Assembly: GCA_025359905.1 (NCBI GenBank)
Contig: JANYDF010000145.1
Location: 1-54,673 of the forward strand
Source: Rhodospirillales bacterium
GTDB taxonomy: Bacteria; Pseudomonadota; Alphaproteobacteria; Acetobacterales; Acetobacteraceae
DNA: 54,673 nucleotides
Direction of reading: 5' to 3'
The position numbers were made by a program, and so were the translations under genes. Each line of letters starts with the position of its first letter. The first letter of the stretch is position 1. Positions 27,391 through 35,995 of this stretch are shown here, in pieces. The notes under the pieces were generated by a model that ran no database searches, was not told the DNA's origin, and was given only the letters and a program-made list of their open reading frames with translations.

Positions 27391-27481
27391 CCGAGGCGCC
27401 ACGCTGGGCCTCGGAGAGTTTCGGCGGACCGGCCCATTCGGGGGGTCCAGATCGTAACCTTGCTCTTGCAGGAGGTTCCTC
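27391..27481 (+). promoter_or_regulatory. ROSE-type RNA thermometer in the hsp20 leader
   Basis: The leader ends in a hairpin at 27456-27477 in which AACC and TTGCT pair with AGGAGGTT. The pairs are A-U, A-U, C-G, C-G, U-A, U-G, a bulged G, C-G and U-A around a CUUGC loop. This masks the Shine-Dalgarno sequence exactly as in ROSE elements, whose signature is U-U/C-G-C-U opposite AGGA with a bulged G. Two more hairpins can be drawn upstream: GAGGC/GCCTC near 27391-27410 and GGACC/GGTCC near 27427-27449. Heat should melt the last hairpin and allow Hsp20 synthesis. The 5' limit of the element is not known. Confidence 0.8.
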
Positions 27482-27946
27482 GTGAACGCTTTCGATTTCT
27501 CGCCGCTAATCCGTACCGCCATCGGTTTTGACCGTCTGGCGCGCATGGTCGATTCCGCCGCTGCGGCGGATGCCAGCTACCCCCCGTACAATATCGAGAA
27601 GACCGGTGACGATTCCTACCGCCTGACCATGGCGGTGGCTGGCTTCGGGGCGGACGATATTGAACTGACCGCCAAGGATAACACGCTGATCGTCTCCGGC
27701 CGGATCGCCAGCGATTCGCCGAAAGCCGAGGTGCTGTACCGCGGCATTGCCGGGCGGCCGTTCGAGCGCCGGTTCGTGCTGGCCGATCACATCGTCGTCG
27801 AAGGGGCGGATTTGCAGAACGGCTTGCTGCACGTCGCGCTGAAGCGCGTGGTGCCGGAGGCCCTGAAGCCGCGCCGGATTACCGTCGGCGGCGCAACCCG
27901 CACGCTGGCGAACGATACCCAAGCCACCGCTTCCGTAGCGGCTTAA
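27482..27946 (+). CDS. Small heat shock protein Hsp20 (IbpA-like)
   Basis: 154-residue holdase chaperone starting from a GTG. The N-terminus FDFSPLIRTAIGFDRLARMV is typical of class A alphaproteobacterial sHsps. The alpha-crystallin domain covers about residues 35-130 (NIEKTGDDSYRLTMAVAGF, then IAGRPFERRFVLADHI and GLLHVALKRVVPE). Translation is probably heat-controlled by the ROSE hairpin that covers its AGGAGG. A terminator follows. Confidence 0.95.
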   Translation: MNAFDFSPLIRTAIGFDRLARMVDSAAAADASYPPYNIEKTGDDSYRLTMAVAGFGADDIELTAKDNTLIVSGRIASDSPKAEVLYRGIAGRPFERRFVLADHIVVEGADLQNGLLHVALKRVVPEALKPRRITVGGATRTLANDTQATASVAA

Positions 27947-27969
27947 CCCTTCACCGCGCTGACTGAAAT

Positions 27970-27996
27970 GGGGGCCGGGTAACCGGCCCCCGCTTT
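27970..27996 (+). terminator. Terminator downstream of hsp20
   Basis: Perfect 9-bp stem GGGGGCCGG / CCGGCCCCC with a GTAA loop (27970-27991), followed by GCTTTGATT. It lies between hsp20 and the convergent DUF1192 gene and could serve both strands. Confidence 0.7.
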
Positions 27997-28008
27997 GATT
28001 CTGCCGGA

Positions 28009-28197
28009 CTATCCGAGTTTGAAGAAGGCATCCGCCGCACTGCGATGGCCGCGTTTGCGGCCAATTTCCGCTTCGGCGCGAACAATCTCGGCGCGCAATT
28101 CGTCGATGTAGGACTCCAGTTCCGCCACCCCCAGCGGGTCGAGCGGCAGTGCCGTCAACCGGCGCGGTTTGGGTTTCGGTTCGTCATCGTCGAACAT
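28009..28197 (-). CDS. DUF1192 family protein
   Basis: 62-residue acidic protein of unknown function found across alphaproteobacteria. It starts MFDDDEPKPKPRRLTALPLD and contains the helical segment LGVAELESYIDELRAEIVRA, predicted to form a short coiled coil. The start is the ATG at 28197 with GGAG ten bases upstream; the longer frame upstream runs into trcR. It is divergent from trcR. Confidence 0.88.
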   Translation of the reverse strand: MFDDDEPKPKPRRLTALPLDPLGVAELESYIDELRAEIVRAEAEIGRKRGHRSAADAFFKLG

Positions 28198-28360
28198 CGG
28201 TAAGTTTCTCCGTCCTGATACGTTCCAGGGACATAGCACACTCAGCGGTGCTGCTTGACCGGTGCTGGGGTGCGGTCCATATGCCTCGCTTCTCAGATTA
28301 TGACCGGCACGCCCCGAAGTTGGTCGCGGGCCGCTGCGCGACCCCCGAAGGTAAACGGCC

Positions 28361-28939
28361 ATGACCCTGCCCCTGATGCCGAAAGCCACCGCGGTGTGGC
28401 TGATCGAAAAAACGGCGCTGACGTTCACGCAGATCGCTGACTTCTGCGGTATGCATCCGTTGGAAGTACAAGCGATTGCTGACGGCGAAGTGGCACAGGG
28501 CATTGTTGGCTACGATCCGGTGGCGAACGCGCAGGTGACGCTGGATGAAATTCACCGCTGCGAGAAGGACTCCGGCGCGCGATTGAAGCTGCTGGCCAAC
28601 GCCATGCCGTTGCCGAAGCGGTCGCGCGGGGCGCGCTATACGCCGGTAGCTAAGCGCAACGACCGGCCGGACGGCATCGCCTTCATGCTGCGCAACTATC
28701 CGCAGTTGAGCGAAGCGCAAATTGGCAAGCTGATGGGCACGACGAAGGAGACCATCCAGAAGGTGCGCGACCGCAGCCACTGGAATGCCTCCAACATCAA
28801 GCCGCGCGATCCGGTGATTTTGGGGCTGTGCAGCCAGACCGATCTGAACGGGATGGTACAGCAAGCCAATGAACGGCTGGCCCGCGAAGGCCACGCCGTG
28901 CCGCCGCCGCCGATGCCGGACGCCGACGAGGCCGCCTAA
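28361..28939 (+). CDS. trcR: TrcR cell-cycle transcriptional regulator (DUF1013)
   Basis: 192 residues of the DUF1013 family, annotated as cell-cycle transcriptional regulator TrcR in alphaproteobacteria. Two HTH-like units can be seen: ATAVWLIEKTALTFTQIADF with FCGMHPLEVQAIADGE, and NYPQLSEAQIGKLMGTTKET. The body is well conserved to the motif SHWNASNIKPRDPVILGLC. The tail is Pro-rich. It is divergent from the DUF1192 gene, with which it often neighbours in this class. Confidence 0.9.
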   Translation: MTLPLMPKATAVWLIEKTALTFTQIADFCGMHPLEVQAIADGEVAQGIVGYDPVANAQVTLDEIHRCEKDSGARLKLLANAMPLPKRSRGARYTPVAKRNDRPDGIAFMLRNYPQLSEAQIGKLMGTTKETIQKVRDRSHWNASNIKPRDPVILGLCSQTDLNGMVQQANERLAREGHAVPPPPMPDADEAA

Positions 28940-28987
28940 ACGGCAAGCAATACATCAAGGCTGGGTGATCAGAATGGGGTCCGCTCA

Positions 28988-29012
28988 GCCCTTCCCCGCT
29001 CGGGGGAAGGGC
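28988..29012. terminator. Bidirectional hairpin between trcR and a DUF465 gene
   Basis: Perfect 10-bp stem GCCCTTCCCC / GGGGAAGGGC with a 5-base loop in the 111-bp gap between convergent genes. No T tract follows. Similar CCCTTCCCC palindromes are common as dispersed repeats in high-GC proteobacteria. Confidence 0.45.
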
Positions 29013-29050
29013 AAGGCACCGGACGCGGCCGCAAATGCCTATTTCAGCGG

Positions 29051-29230
29051 TCAGGCTGGTGCGGTGGATGTCCCTAAGCGTTCCAACTCCTCTTTCAGCC
29101 TCAGTTTGTCGAGCTTGAGTTTGACCATCAGATCGGTGTCCGGACGCGGGCGGCTATCCTCTTCGCGCAACCGGGTGTCCAGATCCGCGTGGCGGGTCTT
29201 CAGGGCTTCGATCCGAGACTGCAGGCTCAT
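29051..29230 (-). CDS. DUF465 (YdcH-like) small coiled-coil protein
   Basis: 59 residues starting MSLQSRIEALKTRHADLDTR at the ATG at 29230, with GGAGG seven bases upstream. The whole protein is an amphipathic helix pair rich in Leu, Glu, Lys and Arg, ending KLDKLRLKEELERLGTSTAPA. DUF465 proteins are small helical proteins of unknown function. It is divergent from a second DUF465 gene. Confidence 0.85.
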   Translation of the reverse strand: MSLQSRIEALKTRHADLDTRLREEDSRPRPDTDLMVKLKLDKLRLKEELERLGTSTAPA

Positions 29231-29396
29231 AACGCCTCCTACTCTGGTGGGTGCTATCCCAATGGCGGAGAACGCCAACGCGGCCTCCCCGCCATCAAAC
29301 GGTAATCCTGTTGCGCTGGAAATTGCCATCCATTTCCGTATGGCTGCGCTGCCGAAGCACTCCCTGGCAATGCCGGTGCCGTGATATGACGTCCAA

Positions 29397-29600
29397 ATGT
29401 TGACCGACCGCGACTCCCTGCTGCGCAAGCTGCACGAACTGCGCAGCGAACACCGCGACCTCGACACGGTGATCGCCCGGCTGGCCGATCACGGTGCGGT
29501 CGATCAGTTGCAATTGGTGCGGCTCAAGAAGCGCAAATTGTTGCTGAAGGACGAGATTGCATGGCTGGAATCCCGCCTGATCCCGGATTCCATCGCTTGA
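29397..29600 (+). CDS. Second DUF465 (YdcH-like) protein
   Basis: 67 residues ([20 protein letters not shown], then [20 protein letters not shown]) with the same helical-hairpin design as the divergent gene at 29051-29230. It overlaps the purE frame at its 3' end, so it is probably the first gene of a DUF465-purE-purK operon. Function unknown. Confidence 0.85.
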   Translation: MLTDRDSLLRKLHELRSEHRDLDTVIARLADHGAVDQLQLVRLKKRKLLLKDEIAWLESRLIPDSIA

Positions 29601-30097
29601 CGGCCGCCGCGCTGGTCGGCGTGATCATGGGCAGCCAGTCCGACTGGACCACCATGCGCCACGCCTGCGAAACGCTCACCGAATTGGGCGTGCCGCACGA
29701 AGCCCGCATCGTCTCGGCGCACCGCACGCCGGACCGGTTGGCCGAATATGCCAAGACCGCCCGGCCGCGCGGCTTGCGCGTGGTGATCGCGGGCGCTGGC
29801 GGTGCGGCACATTTGCCCGGCATGTGCGCGGCCTTCACGCCGCTGCCGGTGCTGGGCGTGCCGGTGGAAAGTGCGGCCCTCAAAGGCATGGATTCACTGT
29901 TGTCGATCGTGCAAATGCCAGCCGGCATTCCGGTGGGCACGCTGGCCATTGGCCGTGCCGGGGCGGTGAACGCCGCTCTGCTGGCCGCCGCCATTCTGGC
30001 GGGCACCGACGCCGCGCTGTCCGACCGGCTGGACGCTTGGCGCGCCGCGCGCACCGCCGCCGTGGCCGACGCGCCCGAAGATCTCCCCGCCGCATGA
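29561..30097 (+). CDS. purE: N5-carboxyaminoimidazole ribonucleotide mutase
   Basis: Purine synthesis enzyme converting N5-CAIR to CAIR. Conserved blocks: [46 protein letters not shown] and [14 protein letters not shown]. The length from the ATG at 29561 is 178 residues. A TTG at 29597, overlapping the upstream stop codon, would give a more usual N-terminus and is a serious alternative start. The stop overlaps the purK start (ATGA). Confidence 0.96.
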   Translation: MAGIPPDPGFHRLTAAALVGVIMGSQSDWTTMRHACETLTELGVPHEARIVSAHRTPDRLAEYAKTARPRGLRVVIAGAGGAAHLPGMCAAFTPLPVLGVPVESAALKGMDSLLSIVQMPAGIPVGTLAIGRAGAVNAALLAAAILAGTDAALSDRLDAWRAARTAAVADAPEDLPAA

Positions 30098-31248
30098 CGC
30101 GGCACGCCCTGCCGCCCAATGCCACCATCGGCATCGTCGGTGGCGGCCAGCTTGGCCGCATGTCAGCGATGGCCGCCGCCCGGCTTGGCTACCGCTGCTA
30201 TATTCTGACACCGGAGCCGGACAGCCCCGGCCAGCAGGTCAGTGCCGGGATCACACTCGGCGAATTCGAGGACCCCGCCGCGCTGCGCGACTTTGCGGCG
30301 CATGTGGATGTGATCACATTCGAGTTCGAGAACGTCAGCGCCGAGGGACTCGATCTGCTCGCCTCGCTCAAGCCGGTGCATCCCTCGCCCGCCGTGCTGC
30401 GCATCAGCCAGGACCGCATCGCCGAGAAAAGCTTCGTCAATGCCGCCGGGGTGCCGACCGCGCCGTGGCGGCCGGTGGAAACGCTGGCCGAGTTGCAAGC
30501 CGCCGTCGCGGACTTGGGCCTGCCGTCGATCCTGAAGACCACCCGGCTCGGTTACGACGGACGCGGCCAAACCCGGCTGCGCACGCCGGATGATCTTGCC
30601 CCCGCGTTCGAGGCGCTGCTGCCGCGCCCGCTGATCCTGGAAGGTCTGGTCGATTTCGCCTGCGAGATCAGCGTGATCGTGGCGCGCGGCGCCGACGGGG
30701 CGATGTCGGCGTTCGACGCGGTGGAGAACCGCCATCGCGATCACATCCTCGACCTCACGTTTGCCCCGGCGCGCATTCCGGACGCCACCGCCGCCGAAGC
30801 CCAGCGCATCGCCCGGCTGCTGGCCGAGGCGCTCGATCTGGTCGGGCTGCTGGCGGTGGAAATGTTCGTCGCCAGCGATGGCCGCGTGTTGGTGAATGAA
30901 ATAGCGCCGCGCCCGCACAATTCCGGCCACTGGACCATCGACGCCTGCCCGGTCAGCCAGTTCGAACTGCACATCCGCGCCATCGCCGGTCTGCCGCTGC
31001 CCGCGGCGGTGCGGCATTCGGATGCGGTGATGAAAAATCTCGTCGGCCCGGCCGAGATGGCGCTGTGGCCGGAAATTGTCGCCACGCCAGGGTTGATCCC
31101 GCATTTGTACGGCAAGGCCGAGGCGCGCGCCGGGCGCAAGATGGGCCATGTGAACCGGCTGTTCCCGCGCGGCGCATTGCCGGGCGAATACGGCGTGGCG
31201 GCGGCGCTGGGCGTGCTGGGGACAGCGGCCGCCGACAGCGAGGAATAG
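30094..31248 (+). CDS. purK: N5-carboxyaminoimidazole ribonucleotide synthase
   Basis: ATP-grasp enzyme, 384 residues, that carboxylates AIR using bicarbonate and ATP and feeds PurE. Features: the N-terminal [20 protein letters not shown], the ATP-grasp core [16 protein letters not shown], and the catalytic block [20 protein letters not shown]. The C-terminal domain has [19 protein letters not shown]. The start overlaps purE by four bases. Confidence 0.97.
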   Translation: MTRHALPPNATIGIVGGGQLGRMSAMAAARLGYRCYILTPEPDSPGQQVSAGITLGEFEDPAALRDFAAHVDVITFEFENVSAEGLDLLASLKPVHPSPAVLRISQDRIAEKSFVNAAGVPTAPWRPVETLAELQAAVADLGLPSILKTTRLGYDGRGQTRLRTPDDLAPAFEALLPRPLILEGLVDFACEISVIVARGADGAMSAFDAVENRHRDHILDLTFAPARIPDATAAEAQRIARLLAEALDLVGLLAVEMFVASDGRVLVNEIAPRPHNSGHWTIDACPVSQFELHIRAIAGLPLPAAVRHSDAVMKNLVGPAEMALWPEIVATPGLIPHLYGKAEARAGRKMGHVNRLFPRGALPGEYGVAAALGVLGTAAADSEE

Positions 31249-31256
31249 CGGCCCGC

Positions 31257-31586
31257 TTAATTGGCCAGCCCTAGCCGTGGATCGAATCGAAACGGCTCGG
31301 AGTGCATGACGCGGGCCGTTGCCGCCGCCGGATGCAGCGGGTTCAGCAAATAGTTGAATGCTTGAGGTACAATCACTGAAGGCACGCGCAACATAACGTA
31401 GTCGTCCGGCAGATCGACGAGCGCCACATCGAGATGAACCAGCACTTCGAGTAGCGCCAGCGCCGGGTGATCGGCCAGATAGACCATCGCCCGTCCGGGA
31501 CTGTTCCAGCGGCCGCCAAACCGGCGAGCGCCCTCACCGTCCAACGCTGCGAATGGCGCCCGGCACAAGCGCCACGCGACGAACAC
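31257..31586 (-). CDS. Shortened RES-domain toxin (internal deletion, probably inactive)
   Basis: 109 residues from a GTG. The N-terminal RES block is intact (FAALDGEGARRFGGRWNSPG, then MVYLADHPALALLEVLVHLD), and the C-terminal block (VMHSEPFRFDPRL) is present. The middle is missing: LPDDYV runs directly into MLRVPSVIVPQAFNYLLNP. Full RES proteins of this subtype, of about 150-160 residues, carry roughly 45 residues at this point. The deletion is in frame. The Arg and Tyr near the N-terminus remain, so residual binding to the antitoxin is possible. Compare the complete RES at 10.2 kb. Confidence 0.75.
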   Translation of the reverse strand: MFVAWRLCRAPFAALDGEGARRFGGRWNSPGRAMVYLADHPALALLEVLVHLDVALVDLPDDYVMLRVPSVIVPQAFNYLLNPLHPAAATARVMHSEPFRFDPRLGLAN

Positions 31587-31592
31587 CGGCGG

Positions 31593-32003
31593 TTAGGCCG
31601 CGATGCCGTGATCGATCAGACCGAGCAAATGGCCAACGCGCTGCGCGCCAATATCGGTATCCAGCAAATCCAGCGGCGCGCTGCCGTCGAGCGCGCGCGT
31701 CGGGCGGCGCAGCCAGCGGGCCGCTTTGTCAGCGGCGCCGAACGTGGTCTGCGCCTGACCAACGACCCGCAATAGGCGCAGTAGGCGGTCGGATTGCTCG
31801 GGTGAAAGACGGCCGCTGGTACGCCGATGGGCCAGGGTCTTGCGTGGAATCGCCAACCGATCAAGCTCAGCCGCGGTCAGCAACCCATCGGCCACGACCT
31901 CGTCGACCAGCGAAATTGGCAATCCAGCGCGCACCGCAGCGGTCAGACTGGCAGCCTGTGCCGGGCTGCCGGCATCATCCAGCAACCTGAGTGCCGCACT
32001 CAT
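31593..32003 (-). CDS. Xre/MbcA/ParS-type antitoxin (second locus)
   Basis: 136 residues from the ATG at 32003, chosen for its GGAGG ribosome site five bases away; a TTG at 32066 would overlap the upstream gene. HTH-like helices (LISLVDEVVADGLLT-like segment and LDRLAIPRKTLAHRR) are followed by the DUF2384 toxin-binding part: FGAADKAARWLRRPTRALDG and LLDTDIGAQRVGHLL. This is a different subtype from the antitoxin at 9.9 kb. It precedes the shortened RES gene by 6 bp. Confidence 0.88.
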   Translation of the reverse strand: MSAALRLLDDAGSPAQAASLTAAVRAGLPISLVDEVVADGLLTAAELDRLAIPRKTLAHRRTSGRLSPEQSDRLLRLLRVVGQAQTTFGAADKAARWLRRPTRALDGSAPLDLLDTDIGAQRVGHLLGLIDHGIAA

Positions 32004-32062
32004 CCTTGCCTCCGGCGAAATGCCCGCCTCATCCGGGCTTATTGCCACAGCGCGGCGACGAT

Positions 32063-32635
32063 TCAAGCAGCGCGCAACACCATCGCCGCCCGCGCCACGC
32101 AGCGCTCGAACGCCGCCAAATCTGCCCAGCGTTCCGTCCCCTGCACGTCCGCCACCTCCAGCAACCCGCCCGAAGCCACCACCGCACCGTCGATCATCAG
32201 GTTGTCCAGACAGCCAAACCGTTCCAGCGCCATCCCCTCGGCGTCGCGCCAGCCCTCGCCATCCGGCGTCGCGCTGCCGAGAAAATCCAGCGTGCGGGCG
32301 GTAAAGTCGGCCCCGCCGTTCGACCAGCCGAAGACAGGGCGGCCCAGCGCGCGCATGAAGCCCAATTCGAACACGGTGCCCACATCGGCACTCGGCCCGC
32401 GAAACGGGGTCAGGTTGGCGATCAGCGCGGCACTACCGAGGATATGCGCCTCGTTGCGCAGCGCGATGCGGTGCGGCAATGGGCGCGATGCCCACTCCGC
32501 CGGCTCCGGCTCGCCCAGATCGTCGAGCGGGAACACGCCGGTCAGGCCATGGCGGGCGCAGATCGCCTTCAGCGCCTCGCCGCGCTGCTGCGGGTTGGGG
32601 AGAAACACATCGGGTCCGGCCAGATACACGCGCAT
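32063..32635 (-). CDS. Nucleoside 2-deoxyribosyltransferase family protein
   Basis: 190 residues starting MRVYLAGPDVFLPNPQQRGE at the ATG at 32635. Family features: the YLAGPDVF opening, LRNEAHILGSAALIANLTPF, and the FRGPSADVGTVFELGFMRAL motif, which holds the nucleophilic Glu and an Asp of the active site. Family enzymes exchange bases on deoxyribonucleosides or hydrolyse (deoxy)nucleoside monophosphates. It is divergent from icd. Confidence 0.85.
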   Translation of the reverse strand: MRVYLAGPDVFLPNPQQRGEALKAICARHGLTGVFPLDDLGEPEPAEWASRPLPHRIALRNEAHILGSAALIANLTPFRGPSADVGTVFELGFMRALGRPVFGWSNGGADFTARTLDFLGSATPDGEGWRDAEGMALERFGCLDNLMIDGAVVASGGLLEVADVQGTERWADLAAFERCVARAAMVLRAA

Positions 32636-32769
32636 AGGGCAACCCTGCCCCATTCCCTGGCAGTTGCGAAAGAGGGGCCTAGTGCTTGCTGCGGCTGGCC
32701 AGAGGTGGGAAAACTCCGGCCCATACGCCGGGCAGACCTGCCCGGCGCTTGGCATTTCCAGAGGGCGGT

Positions 32770-33984
32770 ATGGCAAAAATCAAAGTGAAGACCCCGGTCG
32801 TCGAACTCGACGGGGACGAGATGACGCGCATCATCTGGGGCTTCATCAAGGAAAAGCTGATCCTGCCGTACCTGGATATCGACCTGAAGTATTACGACCT
32901 CGGCATCGAGTACCGTGACCAGACCGACGACAAGGTCACCGTGGACGCCGCCAACGCCATCAAACAGTACGGCGTGGGCGTGAAGTGCGCCACCATCACC
33001 CCAGACGAAGCGCGGGTGACCGAGTTCAAATTGAAGAAGATGTGGCGCAGCCCGAACGGCACCATCCGCAACATCCTCGACGGCACGATTTTCCGCGAGC
33101 CGATCATTTGCAGCAACGTGCCGCGTCTGGTGCCGCATTGGTCGCAGCCCATTGTGATCGGCCGCCATGCCTACGGCGACATCTATCGCGCGGTGGAAAC
33201 CAAAATCCCCGGCCCCGGCAAAGTCACCCTCACCTACCAGCCGGCCGACGGCAGCACGCCGACGGTGCTGGAAGTGCACGATTTCAAAGGCCCCGGCGTG
33301 ACGATGGGCATGCACAACACCCGCGCCTCCATCGAAGGCTTCGCCCGCGCCAGCTTCAACTACGGCCTGATGCGCAAGTATCCGGTGTACCTGTCGACCA
33401 AGAACACCATCCTGAAAGCCTACGACGGCATGTTCAAGGATGTGTTCCAGGAGATCTACGACGCCGAATTCAAGTCGCGCTTCGAGGCGTTGAAGCTGAC
33501 CTACGAGCATCGCCTGATCGACGATATGGTGGCCAGCGCGCTGAAGTGGAACGGCGGCTATCTGTGGGCCTGCAAGAACTACGACGGCGACGTGCAAAGC
33601 GACATCGTGGCACAGGGCTTCGGCAGCCTGGGCCTGATGACCAGCGTATTGCTCAGCCCCGATGGCAAGACCGTTGAGAGCGAGGCCGCGCACGGCACTG
33701 TGACGCGCCATTACCGTGAGCACCAGAAGGGCCGCGAAACCAGCACCAACCCGATCGCCTCGATCTTCGCCTGGACGCGCGGCCTGATCTATCGCGGCCA
33801 GTTCGACGGCACGCCGGACGTCACCAAGTTCGCCGAAACGCTGGAGCGGGTGTGCGTGGAGACGGTGGAAGCCGGCTTCATGACCAAGGATTTGGCCAGC
33901 CTTATCGGCCCGAACCAGAAGTGGCTGAATACGCAGGATTTCCTGTCCAAGATCGACGAGAATCTGCAAGCTGCGATGGCCTAA
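32770..33984 (+). CDS. icd: NADP-dependent isocitrate dehydrogenase
   Basis: TCA cycle enzyme converting isocitrate to 2-oxoglutarate. 404 residues, the homodimeric type shared by alphaproteobacteria and eukaryotes. The N-terminus is [20 protein letters not shown]; substrate binding shows in [19 protein letters not shown]; metal ligands appear in [19 protein letters not shown]; the NADP site in [20 protein letters not shown]. The start is the ATG at 32770, preceded by GAGGG, rather than the longer frame at 32686. Confidence 0.97.
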   Translation: MAKIKVKTPVVELDGDEMTRIIWGFIKEKLILPYLDIDLKYYDLGIEYRDQTDDKVTVDAANAIKQYGVGVKCATITPDEARVTEFKLKKMWRSPNGTIRNILDGTIFREPIICSNVPRLVPHWSQPIVIGRHAYGDIYRAVETKIPGPGKVTLTYQPADGSTPTVLEVHDFKGPGVTMGMHNTRASIEGFARASFNYGLMRKYPVYLSTKNTILKAYDGMFKDVFQEIYDAEFKSRFEALKLTYEHRLIDDMVASALKWNGGYLWACKNYDGDVQSDIVAQGFGSLGLMTSVLLSPDGKTVESEAAHGTVTRHYREHQKGRETSTNPIASIFAWTRGLIYRGQFDGTPDVTKFAETLERVCVETVEAGFMTKDLASLIGPNQKWLNTQDFLSKIDENLQAAMA

Positions 33985-33992
33985 AGCGACAG

Positions 33993-34022
33993 GGGGGCGT
34001 TGCGCGCGGCTGCAGCGCCCCC
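33993..34022 (+). terminator. Possible terminator of icd
   Basis: GGGGGCG (33993-33999) can pair with CGCCCCC (34016-34022), with an inner TGC/GCA extension. It starts 9 bases after the icd stop. There is no clear T tract, so strength is uncertain. Confidence 0.4.
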
Positions 34023-34055
34023 AATCTCCCCCTCAATGTTTGTGGGAGAACGACC

Positions 34056-34934
34056 ATGCCGGACACCACCCCAACGATCATCGAGACCGGGCTGACCGGC
34101 TTGGCGGCCTACCCGCTGGCGCGGCGTGGCTTTGTGATGACCGGCCTGATCGCGGGCCTGACGCTGGCCACCACGCGGGTGGAGGCACAGGTGATTCACA
34201 CCGGCACCGATGGTCTCGACGCCGGGGAAACCAAAATCCCGGTCAGCGGTGGCGAACTGCCCGCCTACTACGCCAAGCCGCAGGGCGCCGGGCCGTTCCC
34301 AGTGGTGCTGGTGATCGAAGAAATCTTCGGCGTGCACGACTACATTAAAGATGTCTGCCGCCGGTTCGCGGCACAGGGCTATTTGGCGGTGGCGCCCGAG
34401 CTCTACGCGCGCCTAGCCGATCTGTCGAAAATGACCGATATCGGCCAGATCATCAAAGACGTGATTCTGAAAGCCCCGGACGCGCAAATGCTGGCCGATC
34501 TGGACGCTGCCGCCGCCTGGGCGGGCAGCAATGGCGGCAACACGGCGCGGCTGGCGGTCACCGGGTTCTGCCGCGGCGGGCGCAACACGTGGCTGTACGC
34601 GGCGCATAACCCGCAATTGAAAGCGGCGGTGGCGTGGTATGGCCCCATCACCGGCGCCACCAGCGACATCCAGCCAGCCACCCCGGCGATGCTGGCCGAC
34701 AGGATCAATTGCCCGCTGCTCGGGCTGTACGGCGGGCAGGACACTGGCATCAAGGTTGCCGACGTGCAGGCCGCCGCCGACAAAGCCCGCGCGGCCGGCA
34801 AGAGCGTGGAGATCGTGATTTATCCCGACGCCCCGCACGGCTTTCATGCCGACTACCGGCCAAGCTACCGTGCCGCCGATGCGGCGGATGGCTGGCAACG
34901 GTTGCTGAGCTTTTTCCGCGCGCACGGAGTGTGA
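34056..34934 (+). CDS. Dienelactone hydrolase family protein with Tat signal
   Basis: 292-residue alpha/beta hydrolase. The N-terminus holds a twin-arginine-type signal (LARRGFVMTGLIAGLTLA followed by a cleavage-like VEAQ), suggesting periplasmic export. The catalytic core has VLVIEEIFGVHDYIKDVCRR, the nucleophile Cys in VTGFCRGGRNTW, the Asp in LGLYGGQDTGI and the His in DAPHGFHADYRPSY. These match dienelactone hydrolases, although the substrate may differ. Start: the ATG at 34056 with GGGAG upstream. It is followed at once by a DUF29 gene. Confidence 0.9.
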   Translation: MPDTTPTIIETGLTGLAAYPLARRGFVMTGLIAGLTLATTRVEAQVIHTGTDGLDAGETKIPVSGGELPAYYAKPQGAGPFPVVLVIEEIFGVHDYIKDVCRRFAAQGYLAVAPELYARLADLSKMTDIGQIIKDVILKAPDAQMLADLDAAAAWAGSNGGNTARLAVTGFCRGGRNTWLYAAHNPQLKAAVAWYGPITGATSDIQPATPAMLADRINCPLLGLYGGQDTGIKVADVQAAADKARAAGKSVEIVIYPDAPHGFHADYRPSYRAADAADGWQRLLSFFRAHGV

Positions 34935-34942
34935 GGCTGCCG

Positions 34943-35419
34943 ATGCCCGGCGATCTCTACTGGGACGACACGCTCGCTTGGTCCGAACGCCAGTCTGCCC
35001 TGTTGCGGCGGCTGGCGGGGGGCGAGCGGGTGAACGACGTGGACTGGGAGCACGTCATCGAGGAGATCGAGGACGTGGGGAAGACGGAGCTGCGTGCCTG
35101 CGAGAGCTTGTTGCAGCGCTCCTTGGAGCACCTGATCAAGCTGCACCAATGGCCGCAAAATGAGGCAGCGCGGCATTGGCGCGGCGAAATCTTGGCGTTT
35201 CTGAGCGACGCGCGCCGGGCGTTCTCACCGTCAATGCGGCAAAAAATCGATCTGGCCGACCTCTATGCTCAAGCGCGGGCGGTCATCGGCGTAGCAGAAT
35301 ATGGCACTACCCGCTCCGCCGCGCCCGATTGCTGCCCGGTGACGCTGGACGGCCTGCTCATGCGCCCGGCCGATCTTGGCGGGCTGCTGGCACAATTCAG
35401 CGGCACCGGCCCGTCATGA
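34943..35419 (+). CDS. DUF29 family protein
   Basis: 158 residues. The family is recognised from LYWDDTLAWSERQSALLRRL, VDWEHVIEEIEDVGKTELRA and LLQRSLEHLIKLHQWP. DUF29 is an all-helical family of unknown function, frequent in alphaproteobacteria and cyanobacteria and often multi-copy. A GTG at 34931 overlapping the upstream stop codon is an alternative start. Its 3' end is 3 bp from dksA on the other strand. Confidence 0.88.
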   Translation: MPGDLYWDDTLAWSERQSALLRRLAGGERVNDVDWEHVIEEIEDVGKTELRACESLLQRSLEHLIKLHQWPQNEAARHWRGEILAFLSDARRAFSPSMRQKIDLADLYAQARAVIGVAEYGTTRSAAPDCCPVTLDGLLMRPADLGGLLAQFSGTGPS

Positions 35420-35422
35420 TCC

Positions 35423-35839
35423 TCAATCGTCGCGGTGGACGCGTTCCATTCGCTCGTGCCGCTCCTGCGCCTCGATCGACAACGTGGCGATCGGGCGGGC
35501 TTCCAGGCGCTTCAGGCCGATCGGCTCGCCAGTTTCTTCGCAGAAGCCGTACGCGCCGTTCTCGATGCGCTGCAGTGCCTGGTCGATCTTGGAAATCAGC
35601 TTGCGCGCCCGATCGCGGGTGCGCAGTTCCAGCGCCCGGTCGGTTTCCACGCTGGCGCGGTCGGTGATGTCGGCTACGTGAATGCCGCCTTCCGACAGGC
35701 TGGCCAGCGTGCCATCGGCCTCACGCAGCAAGTCGGCCCGCCAGCGTTGCAGCTTCTGGCGGAAATACTCCGACTGTTGCGTGCTCATGAACTCCTCGTC
35801 GTCCGAGGGGCGGTAGTCGGGGGGTAGCGTGACCATCAT
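35423..35839 (-). CDS. dksA: RNA polymerase-binding transcription factor DksA
   Basis: 138 residues; inserts a coiled coil into the RNA polymerase secondary channel and works with ppGpp. The coiled coil spans the sequence from SEYFRQKLQRWRADLLREA to RARKLISKIDQALQRIENG. The tip contains the acidic DITDRASVETDRA, where the Asp pair that contacts the active site is kept. The finger reads YGFCEETGEPIGLKRL and keeps only one cysteine, so the four-Cys zinc site of enteric DksA is lost; this is common in alphaproteobacteria. Starts at 35839 and 35836 are both possible. Confidence 0.95.
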   Translation of the reverse strand: MMVTLPPDYRPSDDEEFMSTQQSEYFRQKLQRWRADLLREADGTLASLSEGGIHVADITDRASVETDRALELRTRDRARKLISKIDQALQRIENGAYGFCEETGEPIGLKRLEARPIATLSIEAQERHERMERVHRDD

Positions 35840-35995
35840 GCGGGGCGATCCTGCGTCCTGTCGGTGATGGCCCCCGTGGGGAGCCTTGGGCCGCAGCACC
35901 CAATCACGGGCACATCGACCTACAGTGGCGCGGCTTATAGCTATGCAATCCGGTCACGCCAAGGGCAGTTGGCAGACGAAGTGCGCAATCCTGAG

